64,000 nt of DNA, from the NCBI GenBank assembly GCA_004026145.2, contig CP034985.2:3619481-3683480 (forward strand), in the 5' to 3' direction. The notes beneath the pieces are model-generated. The model ran no database searches. It was not told the origin of the DNA and worked only from the letters and a program-made list of their open reading frames with translations. The translations under genes were made by a program, and so were the position numbers. The stretch's first letter is position 1; every line of letters starts with the position of its first letter. The DNA comes from Takifugu bimaculatus. Its lineage: Eukaryota > Chordata > Actinopteri > Tetraodontiformes > Tetraodontidae. This document shows, in pieces, positions 36,000 through 48,689 of the stretch.

Positions 36000-37582
36000 A
36001 TGAGGTACCAGAGATGGCTGATGGTGATCACACTGTGGACGGTGCCTGCTGCGTTCTGCTGTCCCGACATCTGTAAATGCTCCATCAAGTCTGCTTCAGT
36101 CAAGGCAGAGGTCGACTGTCATAAAAGGGGGCTCCGTGTCTTCCCCTCTAACCTGCCCAGTGATGCCTGGATCCTCAAATTAGGTGAGTGTGTTGAACAC
36201 AAATGATCTTCTCACATCAGAGAATGGCTCTTTCCATATGGAAACAGGCTTATATGTAATATAATCCTACTGTGTAAAGGTGAGAATGGCATCACAGACC
36301 TGAAGGCCAACACTCTGGGAACAATTCCAAAGGTTGAGAGCATCAATTTGGAGCGTAATGCAGTCAAGTCCATCCATCCCCAGGCGTTCTCTGGGGCCAA
36401 GCAATTGATGCTCCTTAATCTTTATGGCAACCACATCACCAAGCTTCCATCAAGGGGGTTCAAAGTAAGCATTATGGAGAGGAATTGTACACAGAGCCAA
36501 CACATGGCACCCATGTATCTGACCACATGTCTCACTCTGTAGGACCTGTTGAATCTTCGTTTCCTCATGTTAGGACAAAACCAGATCAGCGTCCTCAAAC
36601 CTGACATGTTTGCAGGGATGAGGAATTTGTCAGACCTGGATCTTCCTCTCAATGCACTAACAATCCTCTCATCCAACACCTTTAAGCCTCTAATTGCCCT
36701 CAAAGTGCTGGATCTGTCGCTGAATCGCATCCAGAGGATCTCTCCAAAAGCCTTCACTGGACTCAGGCAGCTTCTCTTCCTCAACTTAGATAACAACAGG
36801 TTATATCAATACAACACAAACACAATGATAATAGTATTGATTATTCTAGCTATATATATTTCTAGAAGTTATCGTATATCTCGGTTCCAGTCTGAGAACC
36901 ATTCCAGCCGGGACATTCAGGCCACTGGTTTCTCTGGAGATGCTGGTTCTAGACAACAACTTTTTGTCCACACTGAGCTCGTCAACACTGAACGGCCTTA
37001 GAAATTTGCAGGTAACACTCATGGATGCAGTTATACACCTGGACTTTGCCTCATCAACAGTATATATGATATAAATGCAAACTAGGAGACGAGCCGATGC
37101 AGCCATGAACTGCAGTCAAGATTTGTATAAAGCAACATCACTTTCAACATTAAAATACACCTTTTGTCTCCTGGACCAGGAACTGTACTTGAGGAACAAC
37201 GAGTTGGAGCACCTGCCTCCAGATGTCTTCAGCAACATGGCCAGGCTGTCTCAGCTGGCGCTCAGTGGGAATCGCCTGAAACTAGTGGATGGAAACATGT
37301 TTGCTCATATGCCAGGTAAGACTCTCAACTCCAGAAGAGACCAGAGTGAAATTGAATTGATTGCGTGTGTTACCGGAATTTGCCCCCTCAGAGCTGAAGA
37401 AACTGCATCTCTATAACAACCCTTGGCACTGTGACTGTAACATCATCTCCTTGGTGCAGTGGATAGAATGGACCAAGACCACCTGGTCATCCCGGGAGAC
37501 ACTAAAGTGCTCAAGTCCTGTAGACCTACGAGGAAAGAGCTTCTCCAGCCTCCGACCAGGCAAACTGCTTTGCCCAGTTTGA
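36000..37582 (+). CDS. secreted leucine-rich-repeat protein (LRRNT, 10 LRRs, LRRCT)
   Basis: Six exons join in frame: 36000-36183, 36280-36464, 36543-36799, 36891-37011, 37180-37315 and 37392-37582 (1074 nt, 357 aa). All introns are short (76-168 bp) and GT-AG. Residues ~1-20 form a hydrophobic signal peptide. An LRRNT cap with CCPDICKC follows. Then come ten 24-residue LRRs (motifs such as INLERNAVKSI, LDLSLNRIQRI, LYLRNNELEHL) and an LRRCT cap (NPWHCDCNIISLVQW, then paired cysteines at LKCSSP and LLCPV). There is no transmembrane segment or GPI-type tail, so it is probably secreted. Several introns fall near repeat boundaries, as in genes built by repeat duplication. Similar layouts occur in CPN2, LRRC15, LRG1 and chondroadherin relatives, but no orthologue can be named from sequence alone. 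The ATG at 36000 is preferred because it gives a clean signal peptide. Confidence 0.87.
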
Positions 37583-37787
37583 ACCTAAAACACCTTGATG
37601 ACTCCCTTCTGGATGCCCAGAAAGGGGTCTCGCTCCCGTATCTCCAAATTAAAACCTGACAAGCCTATTTGGCTTTCATTTGTGATGTATCTTGATATAG
37701 AGCTAAAACAAAATTATATAGAAGCTACCAGTCTTGTGGATGTTTTTTCATCTTTATATTATGTATTATTAAATGTAGTTACATCAA

Positions 37788-37793
37788 AATAAA
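37788..37793 (+). terminator. polyadenylation signal of the LRR gene
   Basis: AATAAA, 206 bases after the stop codon, followed by a T-rich stretch (GTTGTTTTTTTTG) that suits a downstream element. Confidence 0.65.
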
Positions 37794-37827
37794 TACTAAC
37801 AGTTGTTTTTTTTGCTCCCTCTTTCCT

Positions 37828-38045
37828 GCTACATCTCCTAATGGGTCACGGGGAGGGTGTTGAAGCTTACTGCTGCATTTGGATGAATGAGTCACCAGGT
37901 CATTGCAGAGCAGTATTTGGGGGTTTGGTACCTGGCTCAAGGGCACTTCAGCAGTTCTCTGAAAGTGTCCCAGCACCTTGGTCTACTACCAGAATACCTT
38001 CCTGGTTGTGTCCACACCAGGACTTGAACAGGAACCCGCCGCTTT
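37828..38045. repeat. tRNA-derived SINE-like repeat, second copy
   Basis: Homologous to 13263-13515 in the same orientation: TTTGGTACCTGGCTCAAGGG, then CAGTTCTCTGAAAGTGTCCC. CCAGGACTTGAACAGGAACC at ~38020 looks like a decayed B box read on the minus strand. It lies 35 bp past the LRR gene's polyadenylation signal. Confidence 0.55.
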
Positions 38046-38693
38046 CAAATGCTTTGAATTGTATCATTAAGTTCGGATAGTACAGTAGATAGTAAGTTAG
38101 TAAGTTCTAGAGACAAGAACAATGGAGACAGAAAACATTTGAAAGCAATTTGAACAAGTTGTTTTTAGCTTACAGCGGTCGAACTTCAGATTGCTCACGT
38201 CATGGAGCAGACAGTCATCCACTGTGCAGAACAGATAAACGAGAGGGCGGCGAGCCACTTGCGAATGGTGGTGAAATTCTGGACGGAATGTGGGAGAAGC
38301 AGAGCGTGACGGGAAGCTTATGGGGTAAAAAGCCATAACACATTGTGATATTTTCCTATAAGTCTGCAATTTATGCAACAAATCTCATCGACCTCCACAC
38401 GCAATGATTTTGACGTGAAAAGGCCTGAATCTTCCCGCTCAGTGGGGGGAGGTAATTGTCATAATTTCCACCTGCATTAAACCTGCTATTACAGAACAGT
38501 TGCCAAGAACATTAGAATAGCTCTACTGACTGGTGTCACTGGTCATAGCGCACCATTCAGCCAAACTCAAATAACAAGGTGGGAGGGGAGGTTTCCCTTT
38601 GCTGTTGACTTCTGACAAAATGAAATGCCTTCACTTCACAGAGTTTCCGATGATTTTACTTAAGGCTTACTTAACAGAATGTTATTCTCTATT
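38046..38693. other. unannotated intergenic sequence
   Basis: Nothing recognised. Confidence 0.4.
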
Positions 38694-38765
38694 CCTCTCC
38701 TCTCCTCTCCTCTCCTCTCCTCTCCTCTCCTCTCCTCTCCTCTCCTCTCCTCTCCTCTCCTCTCC
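38694..38765. repeat. (CTCTC)n microsatellite
   Basis: 72 bp of CCTCTCCTCT, the complement of the GAGGA tracts at 17441 and 30893. No LINE sequence is visible beside it. Confidence 0.97.
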
Positions 38766-38769
38766 TCGA

Positions 38770-38802
38770 GGACTTCTAAGGGCACATGTTGCCCCCTTAG
38801 AA
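38770..38802. other. 11-bp perfect hairpin beside the microsatellite
   Basis: ACTTCTAAGGG and CCCTTAGAAGT separated by 11 bases (CACATGTTGCC). It starts 5 bp after the CTCTC tract. Confidence 0.8.
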
Positions 38803-41009
38803 GTGGGTCTTGCTTCCTTCCACATGCACTCCTTACCATGCAAAGAGCAGGTTACCGAACCTGTATCTGAGCTAACATGTAGGCTCCCTTGTGAACAGTT
38901 TCCTTTCATCGCTTTTAAGAACAAATGTGCACATGGTACAAATGCAGGTTGCATGATGGCAGAATACCAGGACATTAGGAATGCTATCTGGATGATAGCC
39001 AATATTCCAAGATGAGGAGATTCTCTTTCTTCAAACATTAGGTGCTCTGAAAGAGTCAAGACTGGAAAGTCGTCTGACGAGCTGCTTTTGAAAATGTCAA
39101 AACTCCCTTTTCTTTGGATGGATTAGATAATCTTTTGATGAATGGAGATATTTTACAGTTTACTGTGTGATGAATATTCAAACAGCCTCATTGCAAACAA
39201 GTGGAATGATTGTCAGAGCAAAGGGAGGAAGAGATCAGAAAGAGAGAAGGAAGAAAAGGTTAGACTGATTGAAAATGATGGTTCTGCCAGGCTTTAACAT
39301 CATTTCCTTTCGATTCAAACCATAATTGGAATGCAGGAATGAAAAAAGTTGCACAGAATATTAAATCATTTCTACTATACAGGTGGAATGTGTAGATGTA
39401 TGAAAAAAAAAAAACAATTTCACACTTTTGTCTCATCCTGAGTTGCTTCTGCTGTAAACCATTTTGTTTTATGTTTTTTGTATCTGCCGTCCTAGCGTAA
39501 CGATTTCAGGCACAAGCATGAGATTGACACCAAATGTCTTACTATAAAGACAGAGAATTACAGGTATTAACCTTGTTTCCCTGGATCAAGTCACAGTCTT
39601 TATACAAAAGAAAAAAGGAAGTGGTTTGGGATTATGATGGGGTCAGGAGGTGGTTAATACCCTTCTGGATTTGGAGGAGGAAATAGGATTATTAAAGAAA
39701 AATGCTATTTCTGGTAGCTGAGCGGATATTAAATACTTATATAAATAAATGGAAAACTCTACTGCTATTTATCAGAGATTAACTTTGTCCATAAACACAT
39801 GTTCTACGTTTAGAGCAGTGATGTAGACCCATGTTATCCTTTTTCAACTATTAAACCAGCCATAATGATATTATTGTGCAATTCATTAACTTTAAATATC
39901 ACATAGTTAGCATTCATTTACCACCTTGGATATTTTGAGACCATAGCAGATCTGTATAAGCATTCACTCTTTTTTTTTTCTTGAGCTTTTTTCTTCCACA
40001 TTGATGGAAAGTCTGCGGAAAGATGTGTGAGATGTATCACATTGGGTTCAGCGTCAGACAGATGAGAGGAGCAGACAGGGGCCAGTGGCTCGCCAGAGAT
40101 CCCACATCAGTGTGGATTAGAACCCTCCTGCTGCTGTGGCACCGACACAGTCGATCACTGTAGTGTGTGCGTGTTTGTGTGTGTGTGTGGGGGGGGGGGG
40201 GCACCTCCAACAGGGGGGGTAAAAAGATGACTCATTTTCAAAAACACGATGTATCATGTTAATTGTTTTTTCTTAAAAAGGAGATAGAAGAAATAAATCC
40301 TTATGTGATCCAACCTCTTGCTGAGAGACTGATGGCAAGGATTACTGGTGTCTGTGTAAAGACTCAGGCCTGTCAAACTCTAAAACTCAAAAAAACTCAA
40401 AACTGTAAAAGGACTTTCAACAAGCGCAATCTTTCTAGATGCAGCATCTGAATAATCCAAGTGACGATTTGAAGGAAGCCAGGTCACTGACTGCGTTCTG
40501 AAAACAGTAGAAAAGCATTCAATATCATGCTGAAAAGAGACATTTTGTGTGTTTATTCAGATAATATGATGGAAAACAAGAGCTTGATTACATATCCAAT
40601 CTCTTAAACCCAGAATTTAACTGATACAACCTGGTTTCAACTTCATTTGTAATTTTTAAATTTATTTTTCACCCTCTTTCAGAGCACAATAACAACATGT
40701 CAGTATTTACCTATACCACAGTCACTCAAATGTCGACCCAACAGTGTCATATTTGTGCATGAGTGATTTAAATGGACGTTAGAGGATATCAAGTGACTCG
40801 ACAGCGTGTTCCTGAGTTTTAGTAACTTTTCAGAGTTGCCTGGCCTGTTCTCTTTTGTCCGTGAGGTAATTGCGGCAGGAACATAGATTAATGAGTGATT
40901 GGACCTTCCAGATGTCTTTATATCACTTGCAGCTGAACTACATTGACTTACCTCTGGTAATCACCACTTCAGTGACTGGAAGGCTATTCACACCAATTTC
41001 ATTTAATTA
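38803..41009. other. unannotated intergenic sequence
   Basis: Includes a GT tract running into a G12 run at ~40161-40201 and a CA-free AT-rich remainder. No gene recognised. Confidence 0.45.
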
Positions 41010-42000
41010 CCGTATTTTCACGACGATAAGGCGCACCTAAAACAATGAGATTTTCTCAAAAATCAACGGTGCGCCTTATAATATGGTGCGCCTTGTGTGT
41101 GGACTGAGTTCCAAAATCTGCTGTGCGCCTTTGGGAAGTGCACTACGGTAAACGCTCCGCCCATTGATTAGCGGCACACCTACGCGTAAGGACCCCCTGA
41201 AAGGGTGCCGGTCAAGAGACACGCGTATGAGGCTTACTTTAAACTGCAGGCCATCGAATATGCGGTTGAAAATGGCAATCGAGCAGCTGCAAGACATTTT
41301 ACATGAGTCCATGGTCAGAAAGCAGAGAAAACAAGAAAGTGAACGAAAGTGAGGAAGACAAAGCTCAGTTTCCGCGGGAACAAAGCAAGGTGGCCCGAGC
41401 TGGAAGACCGAGTGGAACAGTTGGTTGTGGAACAGCGAACAACTGGAAGGGGCATCTCTACTGTCACCAAAGGCCAAATCGATTGCTGAAGAAATGGACA
41501 TTGAACACTTCCAAGGAGGTCCGTCTTGGTGTTTTTGCTTTATGAGGAGGCGGCGTCTCTCCATAAGCACAAGGACAACTGTTGCGCAACGGCGCCCACG
41601 GATTACCAGGAGAGGGTGGCCATCTTCCGCACCTACTGCTGTGACAAGATAACCGCGCCCAGCCACATCACCGCATCAACACTGAAGCGGAACCGGTCGG
41701 TGAGTCCGATTCAGATGATGAAGAAGAGCAATTTGGGATGGTGGACAATGAAATAGCGCAGCTGTTTAATTCAGATACAGAAGATAAAAACATTGATGGT
41801 TTTGTGGCAGAAGAATGAATATTTTGTTCAATAAATGTGTCGAAACTCAGTGTTTTACTTCCGTTGTCATTTTTTACTGTATGTTTTAGCATGCGCCTAA
41901 TAATACGATGCGCCTTATGTATGTTTTAAATACAGATATAGCACCCATAACTGAGACTGCACCTTTTATTACAGTGTGCCTTATGGTTGTGAAAATACGG
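41010..42000 (+). mobile_element. internally deleted Tigger/pogo (TcMar) DNA transposon
   Basis: TA target duplications (41008-41009 and 42001-42002) flank terminal inverted repeats that begin CCGTATTTTCACGACGATAA on the left and CCGTATTTTCACAACCATAA reading in from the right. GGTGCGCCTTATAA-type motifs recur just inside. The interior carries a plus-strand transposase relic in several frames: a CENP-B/pogo helix-turn-helix (LQAIEYAVENGNRAAARHF), then KSIAEEMDIEHFQGGPSWCF and YQERVAIFRTYC. It then jumps to an acidic tail (SDSDDEEEQFG) and a stop before AATAAA. The DDE catalytic core is missing and frameshifts are present, so the element is non-autonomous. Confidence 0.88.
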
Positions 42001-42002
42001 TA

Positions 42003-42100
42003 GTCATCTCTCTCTCTCTCTCTCCCTCTGCTTTCCATCTTTGACCTAGTGTGAGGTGTCCTGAGTGTCATTAATGTTGCAGTTCTGCCCATTATCTTTA
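42003..42100. repeat. TC-rich low-complexity stretch and short spacer
   Basis: A (TC)n tract at 42007-42023 directly right of the Tigger element. A similar CTCTCTCTG stretch stands left of the related repeat at 44599. Confidence 0.6.
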
Positions 42101-42255
42101 GCTTCAGGGGCCATAATATTAAAATATCAAATAAAATGTTGCGTGCTGGCATTAAACTATATTACTTTCGGCATCTAAATAGTTATCTGGCCATTTTCCT
42201 GGCAGATAATATGCTATTTGATTAGCCATATAAGATAGGAACCCAGCTTACCTTT
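42101..42255 (+). repeat. unknown repeat, copy 1 (pair with 44599-44752)
   Basis: GGGGCCATAATATTAAAA, TTTCGGCATCTAAATAGT, TTCCTGGCAGATAATATGC and a final CCAGCTTACCT align collinearly with 44599-44752. No coding frame, TIR or tRNA-like part is seen. Confidence 0.65.
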
Positions 42256-44598
42256 GTGAGATTGGGGCTAAATAAATACTTTATGCTTCTGCACCCCTCC
42301 CCCTGTCTCTATGGTAACTATTGTCTGTGTTTGCATTTGCTGCTGATGCACACACACTTCCTGCGCTTGCCAACCCTGGTGTTTAACCTTCCTGTTCATA
42401 TGCACACACATACAAAGGAAATCTGTTTCAAGGACAAAATGGACACTGAAAGCGAAGCCAGCCGACGTGGAGCCGCGTGTTGACTGTCAAAGCATGTTAT
42501 TTTCTCTAAAACTGTGCAGCTGCAATAATCCCTGGCACTCATCACCAGCACACAGCAGCCATTCACACCGCTGACAATTACGGTGTTAAAGCTGCTGGGT
42601 GTTGACAGGAGCTGGGGAGGCCCAGAGAGAGGAGTTATGGGATGAAAATGACCAAGTTTCAGTCGACACTGAAATCAGTGAGTCCAGAGAACTGCCAGAA
42701 CGATGTCCTCTCCACCTTTTAAAGTTAATAAAAGTATAGAAAGCCATCAAAATCCTTTCGAAAAGACTGCGTTTGGGAAAAGAGGGGAAATGATGCTGGG
42801 ATGTTGTGCGTCTGTTTTTAAATCATGGTGAGTGCTGTTGGATCGCAATACCTCTCGTGTGTCACTGCTAATCCGCATGTTCTTTGAATGAAGAATTCAA
42901 GAAGAAAAATGCCAATTTCAAAATGTATTTAGCCAATATAACCAATTCAAGATACAAATATTACAGAGCTCCGGGCCAGTTCATAACCCTACAATAACAG
43001 AGTCAGTTGCCATGAAGTCTGACAACCTAACTAGCCCTTGACCCAGTCTTTTATAGAAACACATATGTAAATTATTGATGCTAATTCAGTCCAATCCAGT
43101 CCTTCTTCTTGGATGACCTCATCTTCTTCTTCCAGTCCCATTGGATGCTGACACAGTCCTTGTTCTCCGGTGTTTCCCAAATGGCCAGTTCAAAGTTCAC
43201 CTTCTTGCAGAGGGACTTATCAACACCAGTAAACTATGCTGTCACGTTTTACAATGGGGGTTTAACACTTCTCGTCTGAGTGTCTCCTGCTGATTACAAC
43301 TATGTGAACAACAATCATGTTGGAAGGGTCAACTGACCTTTATTACACTTACTAAAGATTCTACCATTCCTAACTTCTAAAGTACTTCTAAGAGAAAACA
43401 GAAACATATGGTACAACACATGATAACAAGATAAACACAAGTTCTCTTCAGTGCAGGGGATGAAAGAGCTCAGGATCTAAGGGAACTAGGGCACCCCTTA
43501 GTGGTTGGCTGCTGTACAGACTGAGAAGACATACTGGATCATTGCTTTTAACACACAAGTGCTTAAACATGGCAAAAATGACATACCAGACACCATCAGA
43601 ACATTCCCATAGCATTGATCTGTAGAATGTATTATTCTGTACTGTATTTTATTTAACACCTTCAACTATAATACAATTAACATTGTCTTCTTCTGACATT
43701 GATTCTTAATATGGGCTGGAGCTCATTAAAGTTGCATTATACAGATTTAGTGGAGGCTTTTATCCTGCCTAAACAAGCTAGATATCCAAAGAACTTCTAA
43801 ATACAGGCATAGATCTTTTTTAGGCCACTGATTGTGAACGACAACATAAAAGCTTCCCAAAGTGAAGCCAACACATCCTGATTACACTCAGTAGCTCGCT
43901 GCTCTTTAGCACTGGGATGTATGAAATATCATTTTCTGGGTGGCTGTAGACAGTCTGTTTTACTGTGATGGACACAATCGACATTAAAACACCATATAAC
44001 TACTAAAATGGAAAATTACATGTAAAAACAGGCACAGGAGGTAATATTGTGCAGATTATTTTGGGAATACCATAGTTTTATTTTTATGCTTAAAGACTAA
44101 ACAAGCGGTTACTCTGGATGCTTCATTGTTTTTTTTCTCCTGGAGATCCTTAAGCTTGTTGTGCTGCAAATGCTTCTACTTGGTAACAGACACAGCGTTC
44201 TGAGATTCATTTATGCTTTTTTAATGAATTCTCTGTGTGAGGATTTTGATGCGCTCTGTTTTTTTTTGCGCGTGTTCACATTGTACAAGTATGGCTCTGG
44301 GTGAGGGAGCAGATTTGGTGTACAACCAGCTGAGGCTTTCTCGCGTCCGCCTGCATTTGCCCAACATCATGGTGGTTAATGGAGAAACCCTGTTTCTGCC
44401 TGGTCTCTCTGAGCTGTAAAAATGAAATTAAAAACATGTCATTTGCTCAGAGGGAAATACAACATCTCAAAATCACTTCCTTGTGCTCCCCTCTGTCACT
44501 CTCTCTCTGTCGGAGCTCTACCTCTTGCTCATTATTTCTGCAGTTTTGCTACAAAATAGATTCTATGGTCCAGTACCCCAGAGATATTTCGGGCACCA
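42256..44598. other. unannotated intergenic sequence
   Basis: No gene or named repeat recognised. The stretch 42890-43470 has LTR-like base composition, but I found no repeated ends, so I do not call one. Confidence 0.4.
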
Positions 44599-44752
44599 GC
44601 TCTAGGGCCCATGATATTAAAACACCAAATTTAACGGAGTATACTGAAATGAAACCATATGCTTTTGGCATCTAAGCAGTGAGCTGGCCATCTTCCTGGC
44701 AGATAATGAGCTATTCAAATATCTACATAAAAATCCAGCATACCTGCTTTTC
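44599..44752 (+). repeat. unknown repeat, copy 2 (pair with 42101-42255)
   Basis: AGGGCCCATGATATTAAAAC, TTTTGGCATCTAAGCAGT, TTCCTGGCAGATAATGAGC and CCAGCATACCT match copy 1 with many substitutions. A TC-rich stretch precedes both copies. Confidence 0.65.
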
Positions 44753-47139
44753 AAAGGGAATCAGTTTTTGAAATGCTGACCAGTGCAATAAATAGCCACA
44801 TGTGAGGACTTAACTCTTGTATATTACCATTTTAATAAGGCTTTACCACAGCAAAGGCAGGACAGAGGCTAAAATTAAAAGTAGTTTTGTCTGTTTGTCA
44901 TTGGACCGTGATTACTGACTCATTATTTCTGTATGAGATGTATTAGATGTAGTAACATAGTCTCAGACCACCAGATACTATGGAGGAAAGCATTTTTATG
45001 CTCAAACACATCTTGTGAACTATGATTTAATTTAGAAAATGCTTTCATAAAAGTGCAGCTTTGGTGGAAAAACGGCATGGCAGGAATAGTAATGAGATGG
45101 GGAGGATGCCGGTCTCAAAGCTAACTATTAGCCATACAGCCTGTATCAGCAGTTTCCGACTGTTATCTTTACCTACACTCTCCCTTTTTTCTTTCCTGGA
45201 GCAAAGCTCAAGCAATTAACGCTATCTGGAGATTATCCACAGAGGAGCCCCATTAATGTAACCATGTTTCAGAAACCTTCCCGAGTCATGGAAAGCAGCT
45301 GCCATGATTTGGTTACTGTAAAATCAACTGTGTCTGAAGCTCTTCAGAAGAAGCTGAAGAATCTGACACTGTTCACCCATCAAACTACAATCAGTACTTT
45401 GTCTACAGGTGTGATCTAGTCCGTTTGAATCATGAAGTACTACTCAGTATTGTGTAGCCTTGTCTGTATGTCTATATATTGCATGTGTAGTATGCATGGA
45501 TGAATTATGCTAATCATATATATATTCCATTTTAAGGCTTCTCTTATTACATATAAGGAAGTATTTCATTCCCAGTGTGCTCATTTTTTTGGTTGACATA
45601 TGAAGATATAGGGAGATTTCAGGTAACTGTTAGCTACTCTCTAAAAGGCTAATAGGTAGCATTCCTGCTGAACTTTCTAGTTAACAGTCACAGCCAGGGA
45701 TTATGTTAATTTTTTTCAGAGGAAATTAATTCCCAATTATATTGCGCAGTGTTAGAGAGCATGTGGTTAAACACTTTAGCTGTTGTCTGACTAATGGGCC
45801 ATAAATGCGACATCTGACATGATTTTATTGTTAACTGTGACTATCAGTTACTATAAATGATCACTCACAGATTCAGCCGAGATCCACAATAAATGCTGCC
45901 AATCTTGGCTGCAGTATATAGACACGTACTCATACGGAGTGTGTCCTATTTGGACATAGACTGTCCTTCATGGGGCATAAATGACCTCTGAAGATGATGG
46001 AGTGAGACATTTTGCTAGATGGACAAACAATCTTTAATCTGCTCTCAGGTTACATGGAATTTCACTCTACACTTTGGTGTCATGTAGTCCCTTGAATTCC
46101 TAGCAGGAGCTACTCGATCTGTTATCAAATATATGTCCTACAGCCAGCAGCCAGGGAGTTTTGACCTTTACAGTCACTCAAAGCCAGTGGGATTTTCCAC
46201 AAGGAAAAAACATTTCAAAAACGCGTGTGTCAGGATTTCGGGGAGGGGAGCATTTAAGAGGGATGAACTGGTGAGGAAGGAGAAATACAGAAGGAAGCAT
46301 AAAGAGAGGAGAGAAGGGTGGACGACAACTGGAAGGACACAAAACGTGAACCAGTGAGAGGAAGCACATGCAGAAAGCAGAGTGGAAGAGACTTCGGGGT
46401 TCACCTTGGCGTGAGACAAAGAACCACTCATTCACCTAAGGTCAAACTAAATTTGCCTTTTCCACTAACCCCCGGATGCATGTTTATGGACTGTGGGAGG
46501 AAGTCAGGCACGGAGTCCCACACAGGCACGAGGAGACCATGCAGAAAGGCCCCCAACCCCCAGTGGTAACTACTGCAACACTTTGTTGCCCATTTGTATT
46601 CTTACACATCTACTTTAAAGCCTGACTGTCACTGGCAGCTCCTGATTTTTTCTCCATCGTTTAGGCGTCCATGAGAGTTTAAAGAAATGCTGTAACTGCG
46701 CTTCTTTTGTTGCACGGCTGCGAGATGAGCTGAACTGCTCCCAGAGGACAACGTAACAAGATGAAGGAGACACTGCAGTAGAAGAGAAGACGAGAGCATA
46801 GCTGATGTCAGAGGAGGCACAAAATGTCATAATTGCATGGGCAGCTTGTCCCATGGGGGGTCTTGTAAAGCGCGTGTAGGCACTATCATATATGATGTAT
46901 GAGGGATCAGTAAAGTATAACAATGAGTTAGTCAGACTCATGATGGGAGTGTGAGGGAGGACATGAGAGCTGGTTCATAATTGTTTATTGTAGCTTCTTC
47001 AGCTGGCCAAAGAGGCACAGACTCACCCTCAGATGTCAGCACATAAAATGTGGAGGTAATTCAGCACTGCAGGTGAGGATCTGAGGGAAATGGAACCTGG
47101 GAGAGGAAGCTGATTTGTTTTTCCATTTTCGCGAGCAAT
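44753..47139. other. unannotated intergenic sequence
   Basis: No gene recognised. Open frames of up to 108 codons (46615-46941, minus) have no family resemblance or splice support. Confidence 0.4.
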
Positions 47140-47480
47140 ACCCAAGTTACCCCTATGGGGACATCAACGGGACAGAAGGATTGCTCCGTTTATGCATTCA
47201 CAAATGCGGACAAAGGGGAGACACACCAACTGAAACTCGGTGGACGACGCTACCAACGACCCTGCCAACGACTCGCAGGTGACCACCCAGATCATTAGCA
47301 TGCTAATGGTCCACAAGGGCTATATTTTTAAGCTTTGTCCCCAGCAAGTTCAGAACTGAAGAAGCCTTCTGGATAGAAGGCAAAATGTCTTCAAAGAAGA
47401 AAAACAGTCCAGTTCACACAGAAAACCTCCCTGGATAACTATGACCTGGATGATTGAGAATCTACACAGACTTTCACAAA
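47140..47480 (+). repeat. retroelement 3' tail, possibly Penelope-like
   Basis: AACTGAAGAAGCCTTCTGGA, GGCAAAATGTCTTCAAAGAA and GGATAACTATGACCTGGATG form a block that recurs widely in teleost genomes at the end of retroelements, by my recollection of Penelope-like copies. No reverse transcriptase or GIY-YIG sequence is present here. Confidence 0.4.
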
Positions 47481-48689
47481 TGACAAGACTGGAATTATAC
47501 TGTTCTAAAAACAGCTTCAATGAAACTACAGTGAGCTTCAAGCGCTCATTTATATATATGCTATCATATTATAAACAACAAATGTCCTTTATTTAGCCTC
47601 TAGTCTCACTACACCTTGTAAAGAGGTTTTTCCAATAGGACAACACACTCTACTTTTAGAATGTGGTAGCCATGAAAAGGTAACCCTTGCAAACAGTCAG
47701 GATTTCAACACCTAATTTTACCCATTTCCCAGATTCCCTGCTTCAGCTTTGTGATGTCAGATCAATGGAAAGGTGCTTTCATGGCCCAGATACACAAAGG
47801 TCAGTGCTTTACTTTTTATCCTTCCGTCCTTTCATGCCCTTCCCTCCACCCGCAGCCTCTCACCCCTGGCTCACCTCTGTGGAACGTCCTTTGAACGCCA
47901 CATATCAATCGCTTCAAAAGGAACTGTCGGTTCTCTTTAGACGTGTGTCTCTGCCTTGGCAGAACAAAGCATCACTTGTCATCCAGAGCCGGCATTCTCT
48001 CGCACCTTCATCAGAAGCTATTCCCACAAGGAGGATCATCACCCGGCAAGGGCGGCAGCTCATAAATTCTAGCAGTGCCGTGTCCCCACTGTGTGTTCTA
48101 ATGGCCCCAGCATATGTCCTGGATGCTGAGGCTGGTTCATTCTGCCTGCTGGCTCTTCCACTTTGTCCTCTCTGCCTCCTCCTTTTCCACTGGTCCATAT
48201 ATGCTTGTCATTTGGGCACCTGCTCATCTTTCCTATTTCTCTCCTAAATCGTCGGAGCTATCTTTTTGTGGTGCGAGTGCACACACCTTCAGAAAATAGG
48301 TGGTGCTTGGATGTCCAGAATTCTCTGGTCGGTTGGCTTGTCCACCACGTCTGCACTGCCTCCACTTTTCTTTCACTGAAAATGTACTTTCCTGCCAACT
48401 ATCCACACCCGCAGCAGGCTGCTGTAGTTATTCCTCTTTCAGAAGCTGGACCATGGACCACGACAACACAACAACAACCACAACAAGCTGCTCACTTACT
48501 GACCTCTTACCACAACAGGTAATGGAAGACTGTGTTGATCCAGAGGTAAGGCCAATCAGGCAAACTTTGACACATCAGACTCAAGCTCAGTTCTCAGGCA
48601 CCTGGGGGTCCCAGCTTGGATCTGGGAGGCAGACTCAATATTAGTGTTTGATACTAGACTTAAAACAAGATGAACACAGAAATACCCTC
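47481..48689. other. unannotated intergenic sequence
   Basis: A 186-codon open frame (47687-48247) overlaps a minus-strand frame and a second plus frame. It has no recognisable domains and I do not call it a gene. A CAACAACCACAACAAG patch lies at ~48470. Confidence 0.4.

Noticed and set aside
42890..43470. Possible solo LTR
   Set aside because: I could not find TG...CA ends, a duplicated copy or a target-site duplication.
47687..48247. 186-codon open frame
   Set aside because: It overlaps comparable open frames on both strands and has no ATG-led conserved domain, no polyadenylation signal and no splice partners.
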